In this document: positions 34,968-43,877 of the stretch, piece after piece
Layout: each line of letters begins with the position of its first letter
Numbering within the stretch: position 1 is the first letter of the stretch
NCBI GenBank assembly: GCA_041396905.1
Contig: JAWKXQ010000014.1
Location: 13,009 to 77,008, forward strand
Direction of reading: 5' to 3'
DNA: 64,000 nucleotides
From: JACXVD01 sp020446665
GTDB taxonomy: Bacteria > Pseudomonadota > Alphaproteobacteria > Sphingomonadales > Sphingomonadaceae
Notes under the pieces: model-generated
Told to the model about the DNA's origin: nothing
The model's database searches: none
The model's input: the letters and a program-made list of their open reading frames with translations, nothing else
Made by a program: the position numbers and the translations under genes

Positions 34968-36871
34968 ATGTTTGAGAAGCTGACCGCATTTGCATTGCAT
35001 CTCCTGAGTCATGTTTCTGCGCGGTTGCTCGGGGCTGATCGGGCGATCAAGCAGTCACTCGCCGTGTTCAACGATATTGCTCTATGCTATGCAGCAGTTA
35101 TCGTTGCATTCTCGCTCAGGCTTGGCTTTTGGGATCTGTATTCCCGGCCAATCTTGCTTGTTTTTGCGGTTGAGTTAGCGCTTTTCCTTCCGATTTTTGC
35201 AATGAGCGGTGTCTATTCCAACCTGTTTAGATTTCATGGCGCGCGCGGACTGGGCTTGGTCGCACTCGCCTGTCTGGGGCTTGCGATACCCAATATTGTT
35301 ATTTTTGGATTTTACGGTTCGCCTGGTGTGCCGCGCACGGTGAGTGCGATTATCCCATTGGTATTCTTCTCCTTTGTCGCATTGTCCCGTGTGTTGGCTC
35401 GGTATGTGCTGATTGAGCTGGTTGGAGGGCAGACCGACAATAAACGGGTGGTGATTTATGGTGCAGGGGCGGCCGGTCGGCAGCTCGCTCATTCGATAGC
35501 GCATGAACGGAACTATCGTTTGGTTGCATATATTGATGACGATCCGGTTCTGGTGCGCAGTCGGCTCGAAGGAATTCCTATACATTCCTCCACTGAGCTT
35601 GAAGCGGTTCTGCAAAAGCTCGGTGCAGAAATCGTGTTTTTAGCCATGCCCAGCCTTTCACGCGCGCGCCGCGCTGAAATTGTGGACCAGATTCAGAAGC
35701 ATGATGTGCAGGTGCTAACGCTGCCGGGCATCAACGAGATTGTTGAGGGCCATGTCTCGCTGAATGATCTGCGCGAGGTTGATGTAACGGACTTGCTAAG
35801 CCGGGATCCGGTTGCACCAGACCCCGAACTCTTGCGCATGGCAATTACCGGTAAGGTAGTGTTGGTAACAGGGGCTGGTGGATCAATTGGCAGCGAACTC
35901 GCACGCCAAATCGTCCGTATGCAGCCTGTGAAACTCATTCTACTCGATATGAGTGAAGCCTCCTTGTACCTTATTGATCAGGAAGTTCGGTCTGAACTGA
36001 TGCTCAGCGGGGGCCAATCGGTTGAAATCTTGGCGGAGTTTGCATCGGTCGAAAAGAAGAGCTCAGTTGCGCGCATCTTCGAAAAGTACCGGCCGGATAT
36101 GGTTTATCATGCTGCAGCCTATAAACATGTGCCTTGGTCGAAGCCAATGTAGTCGCTGGCGTTAACAACAATGTGCAGGGCACCTTGAACTGCGCGCTTG
36201 CGGCGATAGCTGCTGAGGTCGAACGTTTTATCCTTGTCAGTACGGACAAGGCTGTGCGCCCAACCAATGTGATGGGGGCCTCCAAGCGTGTTTGTGAATT
36301 GCTACTTCAAGGTCTGGCGAGCAAGGGTGACTGCAGGACCATTTTCTCGATGGTGCGTTTTGGCAATGTTCTGGGGTCTTCTGGCTCGGTTGTTCCGAAG
36401 TTCCGGCAGCAGATTGAGGCAGGCGGACCGGTTACACTAACACATCGTGACATCACACGTTTCTTCATGACAATTCCAGAGGCGGCGGAATTGGTGATCC
36501 AGGCGGGGGCCATGGCCAAAGGGGGCGAGGTCTACCTGCTTGAAATGGGTGAGCCGGTTAGAATTTTTGACCTCGCTCAGACAATGATTCGTTTGTCTGG
36601 GAGGACAGTCAAAAGTGACGATAATCCAGATGGTGACATTGCGATCATCGAGACGGGCCTGCGTCCGGGAGAGAAGCTCTACGAGGAGCTTTTGATCGAT
36701 GCGGATGCGGAAAAAACTGAGCATAGCCGCATATTTCGAGCACAAGAGAAGTCTATTGGCTGGGATGTACTAGAAGCTGACTTAAGCAATTTGGCGCAAA
36801 TGGCTCTAGACGGAGATGTAAAGGGCTTGCGCGAAAAATTGGTTGAATTGGTTAGTGGTTTTGAGGCGTAG
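34968..36871 (+). pseudogene. Membrane nucleotide-sugar 4,6-dehydratase (CapD/WbpM/PglF type), one frameshift
   Basis: About 634 residues if one base is restored. The N-terminus has four helices (VFNDIALCYAAVIVAFSLRLG...), then a CoA-binding-like fold VVIYGAGAAGRQLAHSI, then the extended SDR domain GKVVLVTGAGGSIGSELARQIV. Catalytic and substrate parts follow: DMVYHAAAYKHVP, FILVSTDKAVRPTNVMGASKR, VRFGNVLGSSGSVVPKF. At about 36133 the expected HVPLVEANV is broken by loss of one base (catgtgccttggtc), giving an early stop. All other blocks are intact. It would make 4-keto-6-deoxy-HexNAc nucleotides. Codon use is AT-richer than upstream, marking entry into the polysaccharide island. Confidence 0.87.
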
Positions 36872-37062
36872 GCTGGTCGGAAAGTTGGTTTTTAGGCTCT
36901 GCACTCATCGATTACAACTGCACTGCTACCCATCTGTGGACGCCCCTGAAGAAGCAAGGGGGTAAATTCGGGTATTTGGCGATAGTCGGATGCTGCCATC
37001 TGTCCGGCCTGTTGATGCGGCGCATTGCCGCTGGCCCGTATGGGAGTTCGCGGACCGGAACG
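36872..37062. other. Intergenic stretch with short IS-like remnant
   Basis: No gene. gcactgctacccatctgtgg near 36928-36947 resembles the outer ends of IS3-family copies seen at 47.64 and 62.5 kb. Otherwise nothing is recognised. Confidence 0.4.
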
Positions 37063-37308
37063 GGCCTGTCAGTAATTTTGTGCGCGAGGTCGGTTCTGTT
37101 CATCAGACCGTGAACCTGTCGCCGAAGATGATGGCGAACTGGGTTTTGGCCTCTGTCCACTCGCGCGGCGGCCGTTTCCATTGCTCGGCCGCATGATTGA
37201 GAACGAGGTATAGCAGCTTCATGGCTGCCTCGTCACTGGGGAAGTGTCCACGGGTGCGAACTGTCCGGCGCAGCTTTGAGTTCAGGGCCTCGATCGCATT
37301 CGTGGTGT
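37063..37308 (-). pseudogene. IS256-family transposase, C-terminal remnant
   Basis: The minus frame reads TTNAIEALNSKLRRTVRTRG, HFPSDEAAMKLLYLVLN, EWTEAKTQFAIIFGDRF and stops at 37103. This is the conserved end of IS256 (mutator-type) transposases. gggcctgtcagtaattttgt at 37063-37082 probably belongs to the terminal repeat. The 5' part is cut off by the IS3-family element at 37309. Confidence 0.8.
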
Positions 37309-37320
37309 TGGTCTGAGCCC

Positions 37321-37635
37321 GAAGTTTCTACCAACTATGAGTAGCGCCTTGGGCGGTTTTGATGCCCGTCGCTGGGCCTGATGGCAACAACCGTATTGGG
37401 GGGCATGCCCCCAATACGGTTTGCCGCTTGATCCAGCCCCGATCTCAGCTGGGGTTCTATTCCCGAGGCTCGAATGGGGCCGAAAGTGGTTGTAGTCATG
37501 ACGCCAGGCTTCCAGTTCTTGGCGGACGTGGGCGAGGCTGATGAAGATCGTCTCGTTCAAGAACTCGTCCCGCAGCCGGGCATTGGAAGCGAAGCTGGCC
37601 GAAGGCCTACCTCTCGATGAACCCGTTCTGATAGG
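37321..37635 (-). pseudogene. ISa orfB, 3' part
   Basis: ARLRDEFLNETIFISLAHVR, QELEAWRHDYNHFRPHSSLG and NRTPAEIG form the C-terminus of an IS3-family DDE transposase, after the catalytic Glu helix. A 20-odd-bp insertion is present near 37590 relative to the other copy. Past the stop region a near-palindrome ccgtattgggg-ggcatgcc-cccaatacgg spans 37391-37419. Confidence 0.75.
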
Positions 37636-37721
37636 GTAAGCGCTGTCCCGGCCCCACCTTGCGCGCTTGAACTGATGCGCCGAGTTTCCGCGCCCTGATC
37701 TGCGGGAGGGGCGTTGGTGCT

Positions 37722-38175
37722 ATGACGATGTCATGTGACGATACTGGCACTAACGGTGTTCAGCGGTTTGAGGTCTTCACCGGCGCGGGCAAGCGTCGGG
37801 ACTGGCCTCGGCAAGTGAAGGCCTCGATTGTCGCCGAGAGCTATTCGGGGATGGAGTCGGTGAGCGCGGTCGCGCGCCGTCATGCCTTGGTTCCTTCGCA
37901 ACTCTTCACCTGGCGTCGTCAGCTGCGCGAGCAGATGGAAGAACATGGCTTTGTAGTTCCGGAGGCCGCGAAGCCGGAGCCGACCTTCGTTCCTGCGGTG
38001 ATCGACGCGATGCCCGATCCGGGTCCGGCACCGAAGAAAGCCGGTACGTCGCAGACGTCGTAGCAAGGCCAGTACGGTGGAACTGGAAGTTGACGGGATC
38101 ACAGTGAAGATCGCTAGCGGAGCCGATGCAGGCACGATCTCGGCAGTGATCACCGCGCTGCGAGAGACGCGATGA
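37722..38175 (+). pseudogene. tnpA: IS66 TnpA accessory protein, frameshifted
   Basis: A helix-turn-helix protein: DWPRQVKASIVAESYSGMES, VSAVARRHALVPSQLFTWRR. After an indel near 38045 the end reads VELEVDGITVKIASGADAGT and ALRETR, stopping at 38173-38175 with the tnpB start overlapping. The length is not divisible by three. Confidence 0.8.
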
Positions 38176-38528
38176 TCGGGCCGGGTACTGGCGCAAAGGT
38201 TATGGTCGCAACGCGCCCGGTGGACTTTCGCAAGGGACCAGACTCGCTCGCGGCGCTGGTGGCCGCAGAGTATGGCGGCAAGCCCTATTCGGGCGTGATC
38301 TATGTGTTCCGCGCCAAGCGAGCCGACCGGATCAAGATGATCTGGTGGGACGGCACGGGCCTGTGTTTGATGGCCAAGAAGATGGAGACCGGCGGCTTCA
38401 AGTGGCCCGGCATCCGCGATGGGGTAATGCGCCTGACAGCAGCGCAGCTGGGCGCTTTGCTGGAAGGTCTGGACTGGCGTCGTGTGCATGGTGGCCGCCG
38501 TGTGAAGGCCCCGCAGATCGCTGCTTGA
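38172..38528 (+). CDS. tnpB: IS66 TnpB accessory protein
   Basis: 118 residues, intact. KVMVATRPVDFRKGPDSLAA, YVFRAKRADRIKMIWWDGTG and LCLMAKKMETGGFKWP are hallmark IS66 Orf2 motifs. Needed with TnpA and TnpC for IS66 transposition in characterised members; biochemical role unclear. Confidence 0.93.
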   Translation: MIGPGTGAKVMVATRPVDFRKGPDSLAALVAAEYGGKPYSGVIYVFRAKRADRIKMIWWDGTGLCLMAKKMETGGFKWPGIRDGVMRLTAAQLGALLEGLDWRRVHGGRRVKAPQIAA

Positions 38529-39942
38529 CGGGGTGTCTTACGACTGATTCACTGCTGCCATGCTCATGGAAGCGGACCTGCCTGAAGATGTCGATGCGCT
38601 GCGTGCGCTCGTACTCGAACAGGCCCGCGAGCTCGATACGCTCAAGACATTCCGCGATGAAGTCAAGCGCCTGCGCGCGATCATCGAGGCCATGCAGCGC
38701 CACCGGTTCGGTCGCCGTTCCGAGCAGCTTGATCCCGATCAGTTCGAGCTAGCCCTTGAGGAAGTCGAGGCGGCTCTGGTTGCAGCCGAACACGCGCAGG
38801 AGCAGGCGAGCAAGCAGAAGGCCGGGCGCCCGCGCAAGACCAACCGGGGGTCGCTGCCCGATCATCTGGAACGGATCGAACAAGTCGTTGTTGTCGAGAG
38901 CAAGGACTGCCCTTGCTGCGGCGGTGCGCTCCATCAGATCGGTGAAGATGTCTCCAAACGCCTTGACGTGGTTCCGGCAACCTTCCGGGTGCTGGTCACG
39001 CGCCGACCGCGCTACGGTTGCCGCTCATGCGAGAGCGGCGTGGTCCAAGCCCCGGCACCGGCCCGTATCGTCGAAGGCGGTATCCCGACCGAAGCACTGA
39101 TCGCGCAGGTGCTGGTCTCCAAGTACGCCGATCACCTACCGCTTTACCGGCAGGCACAGATCTATGCCCGGCAGGGCGTTCAGCTTGATCGTTCCACGCT
39201 TGCCGACTGGGTCGGCCGGGCGGGCCTGGTATCTGCGCCCCTTGCGCGACCATGTGCTTGGCGAGCTCCGGCAATCCGTGCGCCTGTTCGCCGATGAGAC
39301 CACGGCTCCGGTACTCGATCCGGGACGAGGACGAACCAAGATCGGTCAGCTATGGGCCTATGCCCGCGATGATCGGCCTTGGGGCGGCAGCGATCCTCCG
39401 ATGGTCGCCTATGCCTATGCCGCCGATCACAAGGCCGAGCGGCCCGAGGCACATCTCAAAGGTTTTGCAGGCATCCTGCAGGTCGATAGCTATGGCGGCT
39501 ACACTGCTCTTGCCCGCCGTCGCAGGGACGTGACCCTTGCGTTCTGTTGGGCACACGTGCGGCGCAAGTTTTATGAACTGGCGGATGGCTCGCCGGTCGC
39601 TACCGAAGTTTTGCGGCGCATCCTTGCTCTACGCCATCGAAGACGAGGTGCGGGGATCGTCGGCACTGCACGCCAGACTGTCCGCCATGCACGAAGCAGC
39701 CCATAGTGGACGATCTCCACCAGTACCTCGATGCCGTTGCCCGGCAGGTCAGCACCAAGAGCAGGCTCGGTGAAGCGATCCGCTATGCAGCTCACCCGCT
39801 GGGATGGCCTAATCCGGTTCCTCGATGATGGCCGCATCGATCTCGACAACAACACCGTCGAATGAGGTGGTCCCGCCTCTTTGGACAGGTTGGCGGCGAA
39901 GTTAAGCTAATCCCGGATGTGATTATGCCGCCAGTCTGTCAT

Positions 39943-39974
39943 CAGATCATGGGGGGCATGCCCCCCATGATCTG
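39943..39974. repeat. 32-bp perfect palindrome at the orfB 3' end
   Basis: Positions 39943-39974 equal their own reverse complement, with core ggggggcatgcccccc. The ISa copy has a near-identical core at the same relative position (37391-37419). It could be a terminator or a cis-acting transposition structure. Confidence 0.9.
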
Positions 39975-41083
39975 GTTTGCTGATCCGCCCGGGGGAGGGC
40001 CCTGCCGGGGTTCGCCCGGCCAGACCCGAGTGCGGTCGCTGCGTAAGCGTAATAGGTGATCCAGCGCCGAAGGCCAGCGCGCAGCTCCGAGCCGGTCTCG
40101 AAGGCGTGGAGATAGACGCATTCGTATTTCAGGGAGCGCCAGAGGCGCTCGATGAAGACGTTGTCCATCCACCGGCCCCGACCATCCATGCTGATCCGGA
40201 CCTCAGCATCGCGCAGCACGCTGGTGAACGCGAAGCTGGTAAACTGGCTGCCTTGATCGGTGTTGAAGATTTCAGGACGACCGAAGCGCGCCAGCGCCTC
40301 CTCCAGAGCCGCCACGCAGAAGCCGGCATCCATCGTGTTCGACAGCCGCCAGGCCAGCACCTTGCGGGTTGCCCAGTCCATCACCGCAACCAGATACAAG
40401 AAGCCCCGCCGCATCGGGATGTAGGTCACATCTGCGCACCAGACATGGTTGGGCCGGTCGATCGCCAGCTTGCAGCAGATAGATAGACACGGTGCTGAGG
40501 GTGCGGATCGCTGTGCGCGGCCGCTGGTAACCGGCGACAAGCCCATCTTCGCCATCAGCCGCCGCACACGGCGGCGACCGACCTCGTGGCCCTCCCGGCG
40601 CAGGTGCCGAACCATCTGGCGACTGCCATACCACGGCATGTCGAGGAACGCCGCGTCGATCACCCGCATCAGCGCCAGCGTCTCCTCGGTCTCCGGGACC
40701 GGCGCGTAGTAATAGGACGAGCGACTGATCGAGAGCAGGCGGCATTGTGCCGCTATCGACAGGCGGTGGTGAGCAGGTTCGATCATCGATCGCCTCCAGC
40801 CACGCTCATCGACCGGAGGCTTTGCTAAAAATCCCGCTCCACGACCAGCTGGCCGATCTTCGCGTGCAGCTTCTCCACCTCGGCCTCGCTGGCCACCTTG
40901 GCTGCATCGCCTGCCCCGGAGAAGTTCCCCATTCCTCGATGGCCTGGCGCTTCCGCCGCGATCATTGTGGTGGTGGATGCCATGCTTCGCGGCCAGCTCC
41001 GCCAGCGTCAGGTCACCCCGGATTGCTTCCAGCGCCACCTTCGCCTTGAAATCCGCGCTGTAGCGCTTCCTCGTCTTCTTCAT
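39947..41083 (-). pseudogene. Inner IS3 orfA/orfB transposase, frameshifted
   Basis: OrfA starts MKKTRKRYSADFKAKVALEA with the HTH LAELAAKHGIHH, then the frame is lost. OrfB shows DRPNHVWCADVTYIPMRRG, FNTDQGSQFTS and MDNVFIERLWRSLKYE, the DDE triad. A shifted segment lies near 40480 (CLSICCKLA). The C-terminus reads through a 32-bp palindrome. Confidence 0.82.
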
Positions 41084-41382
41084 TTCCCGTCCATTCCTCA
41101 GGTCGGGATTAGCTTAGCACCATGTCCGAAATTCCGGGACCACCTCAGAACGCTCGATCAGACCCTTGGCCCTCAATCGCAAGAACGCCCTGTTCGCAGG
41201 CTCCGACGAAGGCGGCGACAACTGGGCGGTGATCGCCACACTCATCGAGAACTGCAAGCTATTCGGCATCAACCCGAACACATGGCTGACCGCCACGCTC
41301 ACCAGCCTCGCAAACGGTCACGTCGCCAATCGCATCTGCGAACTCATGCCCTGGACCGACGTGGGCTGAAAACACCGCTTAC

Positions 41383-42060
41383 AAACTCATCCCGCAGCCG
41401 GGCATTGAAGCTCTCGATGAACCCGTTCTGATAGGGCTTGCCAGGTGCGATGTAGTGCCACTCGACATTGCGCTCCTTGCTCCAGCGCAGGATCGCCATA
41501 CTGGTCAGTTCGGTGCCGTTATCGCTGACGATCGTATGGGGCCGCGCCATCCTCTCGAACACCGCTGCATCGAGCTCACGTCTGACCCTTGCGCCAGAGA
41601 TCGACGTGTCGGCGATGAGGCGCACGCACTCCCGACTGTAGTCATCGACCACGGCAAAGATCCGGAACCTGCGCCCGCATGCGAAGGCATCGGACACGAA
41701 GTCGAGGCTCCAGCGCTGGTTCGGTCCCTGCGGGATCGTGATCGGCGCCCGTGTGCCCAGGGCCCGCTTGCGACCACCACGACGGCGCACCTGCAGCCGC
41801 TCCTCGCGATACAGCCGCCGGAACTTCTTGTGGTTCATTGCCCATCCTTCCCGGCACAGCAGCCAGTGGAGCCGCCTGTAGCCGAACCGTCGCCGCTGGC
41901 TCGCCAGTTCCCTGATACGTTCGCGCGCCTTCGCATCGTCTGGCCGACGACTGACGTATCGCACCATTGTCCGATCCACGCCCAGCACCGCGCAGGCACG
42001 ACGCTGGCTCACCTCGAACACCTCCTGGAGATGAGCCACCGCCTGCCGCCTGGCACCGGG
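41383..42060 (-). pseudogene. ISa orfB, 5' and central part
   Basis: VPGARRQAVAHLQEVFEVSQ, RRFGYRRLHWLLCREGW, NQRWSLDFVSDAF (first Asp), TIVSDNGTELTS (second Asp) and YQNGFIESFNARLRDEF (Glu region). The frame is cut at 41383 by the IS66 end. On the upstream side it is separated from orfA by the IS1111-type element. Confidence 0.85.
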
Positions 42061-42129
42061 CACTAGAACTAATGAGATGACCCGCCCTGTCCTTCCACGC
42101 ACATTGAGCGGGCCAAGAAGGAGGTAAAT

Positions 42130-43182
42130 ATGAGCATACGCAACCAACCAAGAGATGCAGCCGTCTTCGGCATCGACATTGGCAAAACAGTCTTTCACGT
42201 TGTCGGCCTCGATGCGGCCCATGCACCGATCCAGAAGGCGACATTCAGGCGGGAGACGTTGCTGCAGTTTTTCGAACGCGCGTCGCCGGTTCTGGTCGGG
42301 ATGGAAGCATGCCCCGGTTCGCAGTGGCTGGCGCGCAAGCTGCTAGGGATGGGGCACACAGTTAGGATCGTGCCGGCACAATTCGTGAAGCCCTTCGTAA
42401 AGTCGAACAAGAACGACATCATCGACGCGGAAGCCATTGCGGAAGCCGTCACTAGGCCGACGATGCGCTTCGTAGAGATAAGGACACCGGAGCAGATCGA
42501 CCTGCAAGCACTCCACCGGGTGCGAGACCGGATGATCGCCCATCGAACGAGGCTGATCAGCCAGATGCGCGCCTTCTGTCTCGAGTATGGTATCGCGATC
42601 CATCAGGGCGCAGGCAAGTTCAAGGCCGAGATACCGCGCGTGCTTGCGGATGAGACCAACGAGCTCACCCCTTCGATGCGCCGGATCCTGACGGAGGTTC
42701 ACGGCGAGATGATGGAACTCGAACAGCGCATCACAGCCATGAACCACGAGATCGAAGCCATCGCCGCGCGCAGCGATACCGCACGGCGCCTGATGACGGT
42801 GCCGGGCATCGGACCGCTGGCCTCGACCGCTCTGCTGGCGGCGGCAGGGTCGGGACGTCAGTTCCGCAAGGCACGTGATCTCGCTGCCTGGCTCGGTCTA
42901 GTGCCGCGCGAACACTCGACCGGCGGGAAGACCAAGCTGCTTGGCATCAGCAAGCGCGGCAATAAATACCTGCGAAGGATGATCGTCCATGGTGCTCGAT
43001 CCTGTGTTACACATCTCGATAGAAGCAGGGACCGCTTGGGCCCATGGCTCGACGGGCTTGAGAGCAGGATGCACAAGAACAAGGTCACGGTCGCCCTGGC
43101 TGCCAAGATCGCTCGCGTTGTCTGGGTGATTCTGACCAAGCCGGGCGCCACCTACGAGCGGCGCGTTCCAGCGTTCGGCTGA
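42130..43182 (+). CDS. IS110/IS1111-type transposase
   Basis: 350 residues, intact. The N-terminal RuvC-like DEDD domain shows FGIDIGKTVFHV, LVGMEACPGSQW and SNKNDIIDAEAIAEA. The C-terminal Tnp domain shows RLMTVPGIGPLASTALLAAA with the serine used in strand transfer, then LVPREHSTGGKTKLLGISKR and LRRMIVHGARSC. A ribosome site (AAGGAGG) lies just upstream of the ATG. Probably active; recombination by this family is RNA-guided. Confidence 0.95.
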   Translation: MSIRNQPRDAAVFGIDIGKTVFHVVGLDAAHAPIQKATFRRETLLQFFERASPVLVGMEACPGSQWLARKLLGMGHTVRIVPAQFVKPFVKSNKNDIIDAEAIAEAVTRPTMRFVEIRTPEQIDLQALHRVRDRMIAHRTRLISQMRAFCLEYGIAIHQGAGKFKAEIPRVLADETNELTPSMRRILTEVHGEMMELEQRITAMNHEIEAIAARSDTARRLMTVPGIGPLASTALLAAAGSGRQFRKARDLAAWLGLVPREHSTGGKTKLLGISKRGNKYLRRMIVHGARSCVTHLDRSRDRLGPWLDGLESRMHKNKVTVALAAKIARVVWVILTKPGATYERRVPAFG

Positions 43183-43402
43183 ACGGCGCCGCCACCAACT
43201 GCGAGGTTCGTAAGAGTGATGACGAGACAGTGGACCAGCGCATCGTAAGCCCCGTCAAAAAAGCGGGCAGAAAGCCCGAAGCATTTATCTGGGAACGAGG
43301 CGCGCGGATCTCATCAAGGCCTGGCCGCAACAGCGGCCCACTCGCGAGAGGCCGGATACATTTGTGCAGACTGGCACCGTCAACACCAATCGACCCTTGC
43401 AT
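43183..43402 (+). ncRNA. Candidate guide RNA (seekRNA/bridge RNA) region of the IS1111-type element
   Basis: 220 bp between the transposase stop and the right subterminal repeat hold no gene. Small hairpins are visible, for example gcgggcagaaagcccg near 43264-43279 and ggcctggccgcaacagcggccc near 43318-43339. In IS1111-group elements the targeting RNA is encoded downstream of the transposase (established for characterised members). Exact RNA ends are not determined here. Confidence 0.55.
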
Positions 43403-43418
43403 GGACAGGGCGGGTCAT

Positions 43419-43681
43419 ACATTTTTTGCCAGAAGATCCTTCAGCGCAGCTTGGTCCAGCATCGCATCGGCCAGAAGCCGTTTGAGCTTCGCGTTCTCCT
43501 GCTCCAGCTGGCGCAGCCGCCGGGCGTCCGACACCTCCAGCCCGCCATACTTCGACTTCCACTTGTAGAAGGTCGCCGAGCTGATCCCGTGACGGCGGCA
43601 AACATCCGCCGTCGCCATCCCCGCTTCCTGCTCCTTCAAAACAGCGATGATCTGCTCCTCGCTGAACCTGCTCCGCTTCAT
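43419..43681 (-). pseudogene. ISa orfA
   Basis: MKRSRFSEEQIIAVLKEQEA, HTH GMATADVCRRHGISSATFYK, then the leucine-zipper part RRLRQLEQENAKLKRLLADA ending LAK. The tail has been replaced by the IS1111-type element at the point where programmed frameshifting to orfB would occur. IS407-like group by appearance. Confidence 0.87.
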
Positions 43682-43746
43682 TCGTCCGTCTCCTTGTCAG
43701 GGCCGGACTCTACTTATCACTGGAGGAAATCTAGGGGCTCAGACCA

Positions 43747-43855
43747 ACGAAGCCTTCTGCGCGTCCGTGAACTTCGATGGCTTCGTGCCGTAACTCCTCG
43801 CCCAGCCAAGGATACTTACGGCGGAAAACTCCAACCGAGAATGGTCCAAAATTCG
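43747..43855 (-). mobile_element. 5' remnant of a second IS3-family element (ISb)
   Basis: The stretch is the reverse complement of the ISb start seen at 61254-61360: tttccgcc, cctcgcccagccaagg and the orfA beginning (MxASKFTDAQKA-like). Direct abutment to the ISa end shows ISa inserted into, or recombined with, an ISb copy. Confidence 0.7.
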
Positions 43856-43877
43856 TGTGGCAGAGTACCTTCCAGCG

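Larger units (their letters stand above)
39863..41147 (-). mobile_element. Inner IS3-family element (TGAGGTGGTCCCG ends) inside IS66 tnpC
   Basis: 1285 bp with inverted ends tgaggtggtcccg (39863) and cgggaccacctca (41147), flanked by a 3-bp direct duplication gaa (39860-39862 and 41148-41150). The uninterrupted target gtcgaacgctcg is visible in the second IS66 copy near 49121. This makes it the youngest identifiable insertion in the stack. Confidence 0.93.
38560..41369 (+). pseudogene. tnpC: IS66 TnpC transposase, frameshifted and interrupted by an IS3-family element
   Basis: N-terminal coiled coil (LRALVLEQARELDTLKTFRDE), zinc-binding motif DCPCCGGALHQIG, and YGCRSCESGVVQAPAP. Transposase core: VRLFADETTAPVLDPGRGRT, LQVDSYGGYTALARR, AFCWAHVRRKFYEL. 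Frameshifts near 39225 and 39620-39700 and a 1285-bp IS insertion at 39863. The C-terminus resumes at about 41150: RSIRPLALNRKNALFAGSDE, EGGDNWAVIATLIENCKLFG, stopping after PWTDVG. Not functional. Confidence 0.88.
37636..41382 (+). mobile_element. IS66-family element interrupted by an IS3-family element
   Basis: Ends are gtaagcg (37636) and cgcttac (41382), the usual IS66 termini. It contains tnpA, tnpB and tnpC in order. Removing the nested IS3 element and its 3-bp duplication leaves about 2.46 kb, a normal IS66 length. No 8-bp target duplication is visible; instead about 55 bp of ISa orfB occurs on both sides. Confidence 0.85.
42077..43418 (+). mobile_element. IS110-family element, IS1111 subgroup
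   Basis: Perfect 16-bp subterminal inverted repeats, atgacccgccctgtcc at 42077-42092 and ggacagggcgggtcat at 43403-43418, are the IS1111 hallmark. One full transposase gene and a 220-bp 3' non-coding region lie between. It is inserted between orfA and orfB of ISa, beside the A-rich stretch (ggcaaaaaatg on the minus strand) where IS3 elements frameshift. True tips may extend a few bases beyond the repeats. Confidence 0.88.
37309..43746 (-). mobile_element. Outer IS3-family element (ISa), interrupted by IS66 and an IS1111-type element
   Basis: Ends are inverted repeats: tggtctgagccc at 37309-37320 and gggctcagacca at 43735-43746. Own sequence survives as 37309-37635 (orfB 3' end), 41383-42076 (orfB body) and 43419-43746 (orfA plus end). 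The rest is inserted IS66 (37636-41382) and IS1111-type (42077-43418) DNA. The coding strand is minus. No flanking target duplication is evident; the right end abuts another IS3-family remnant. Confidence 0.8.
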
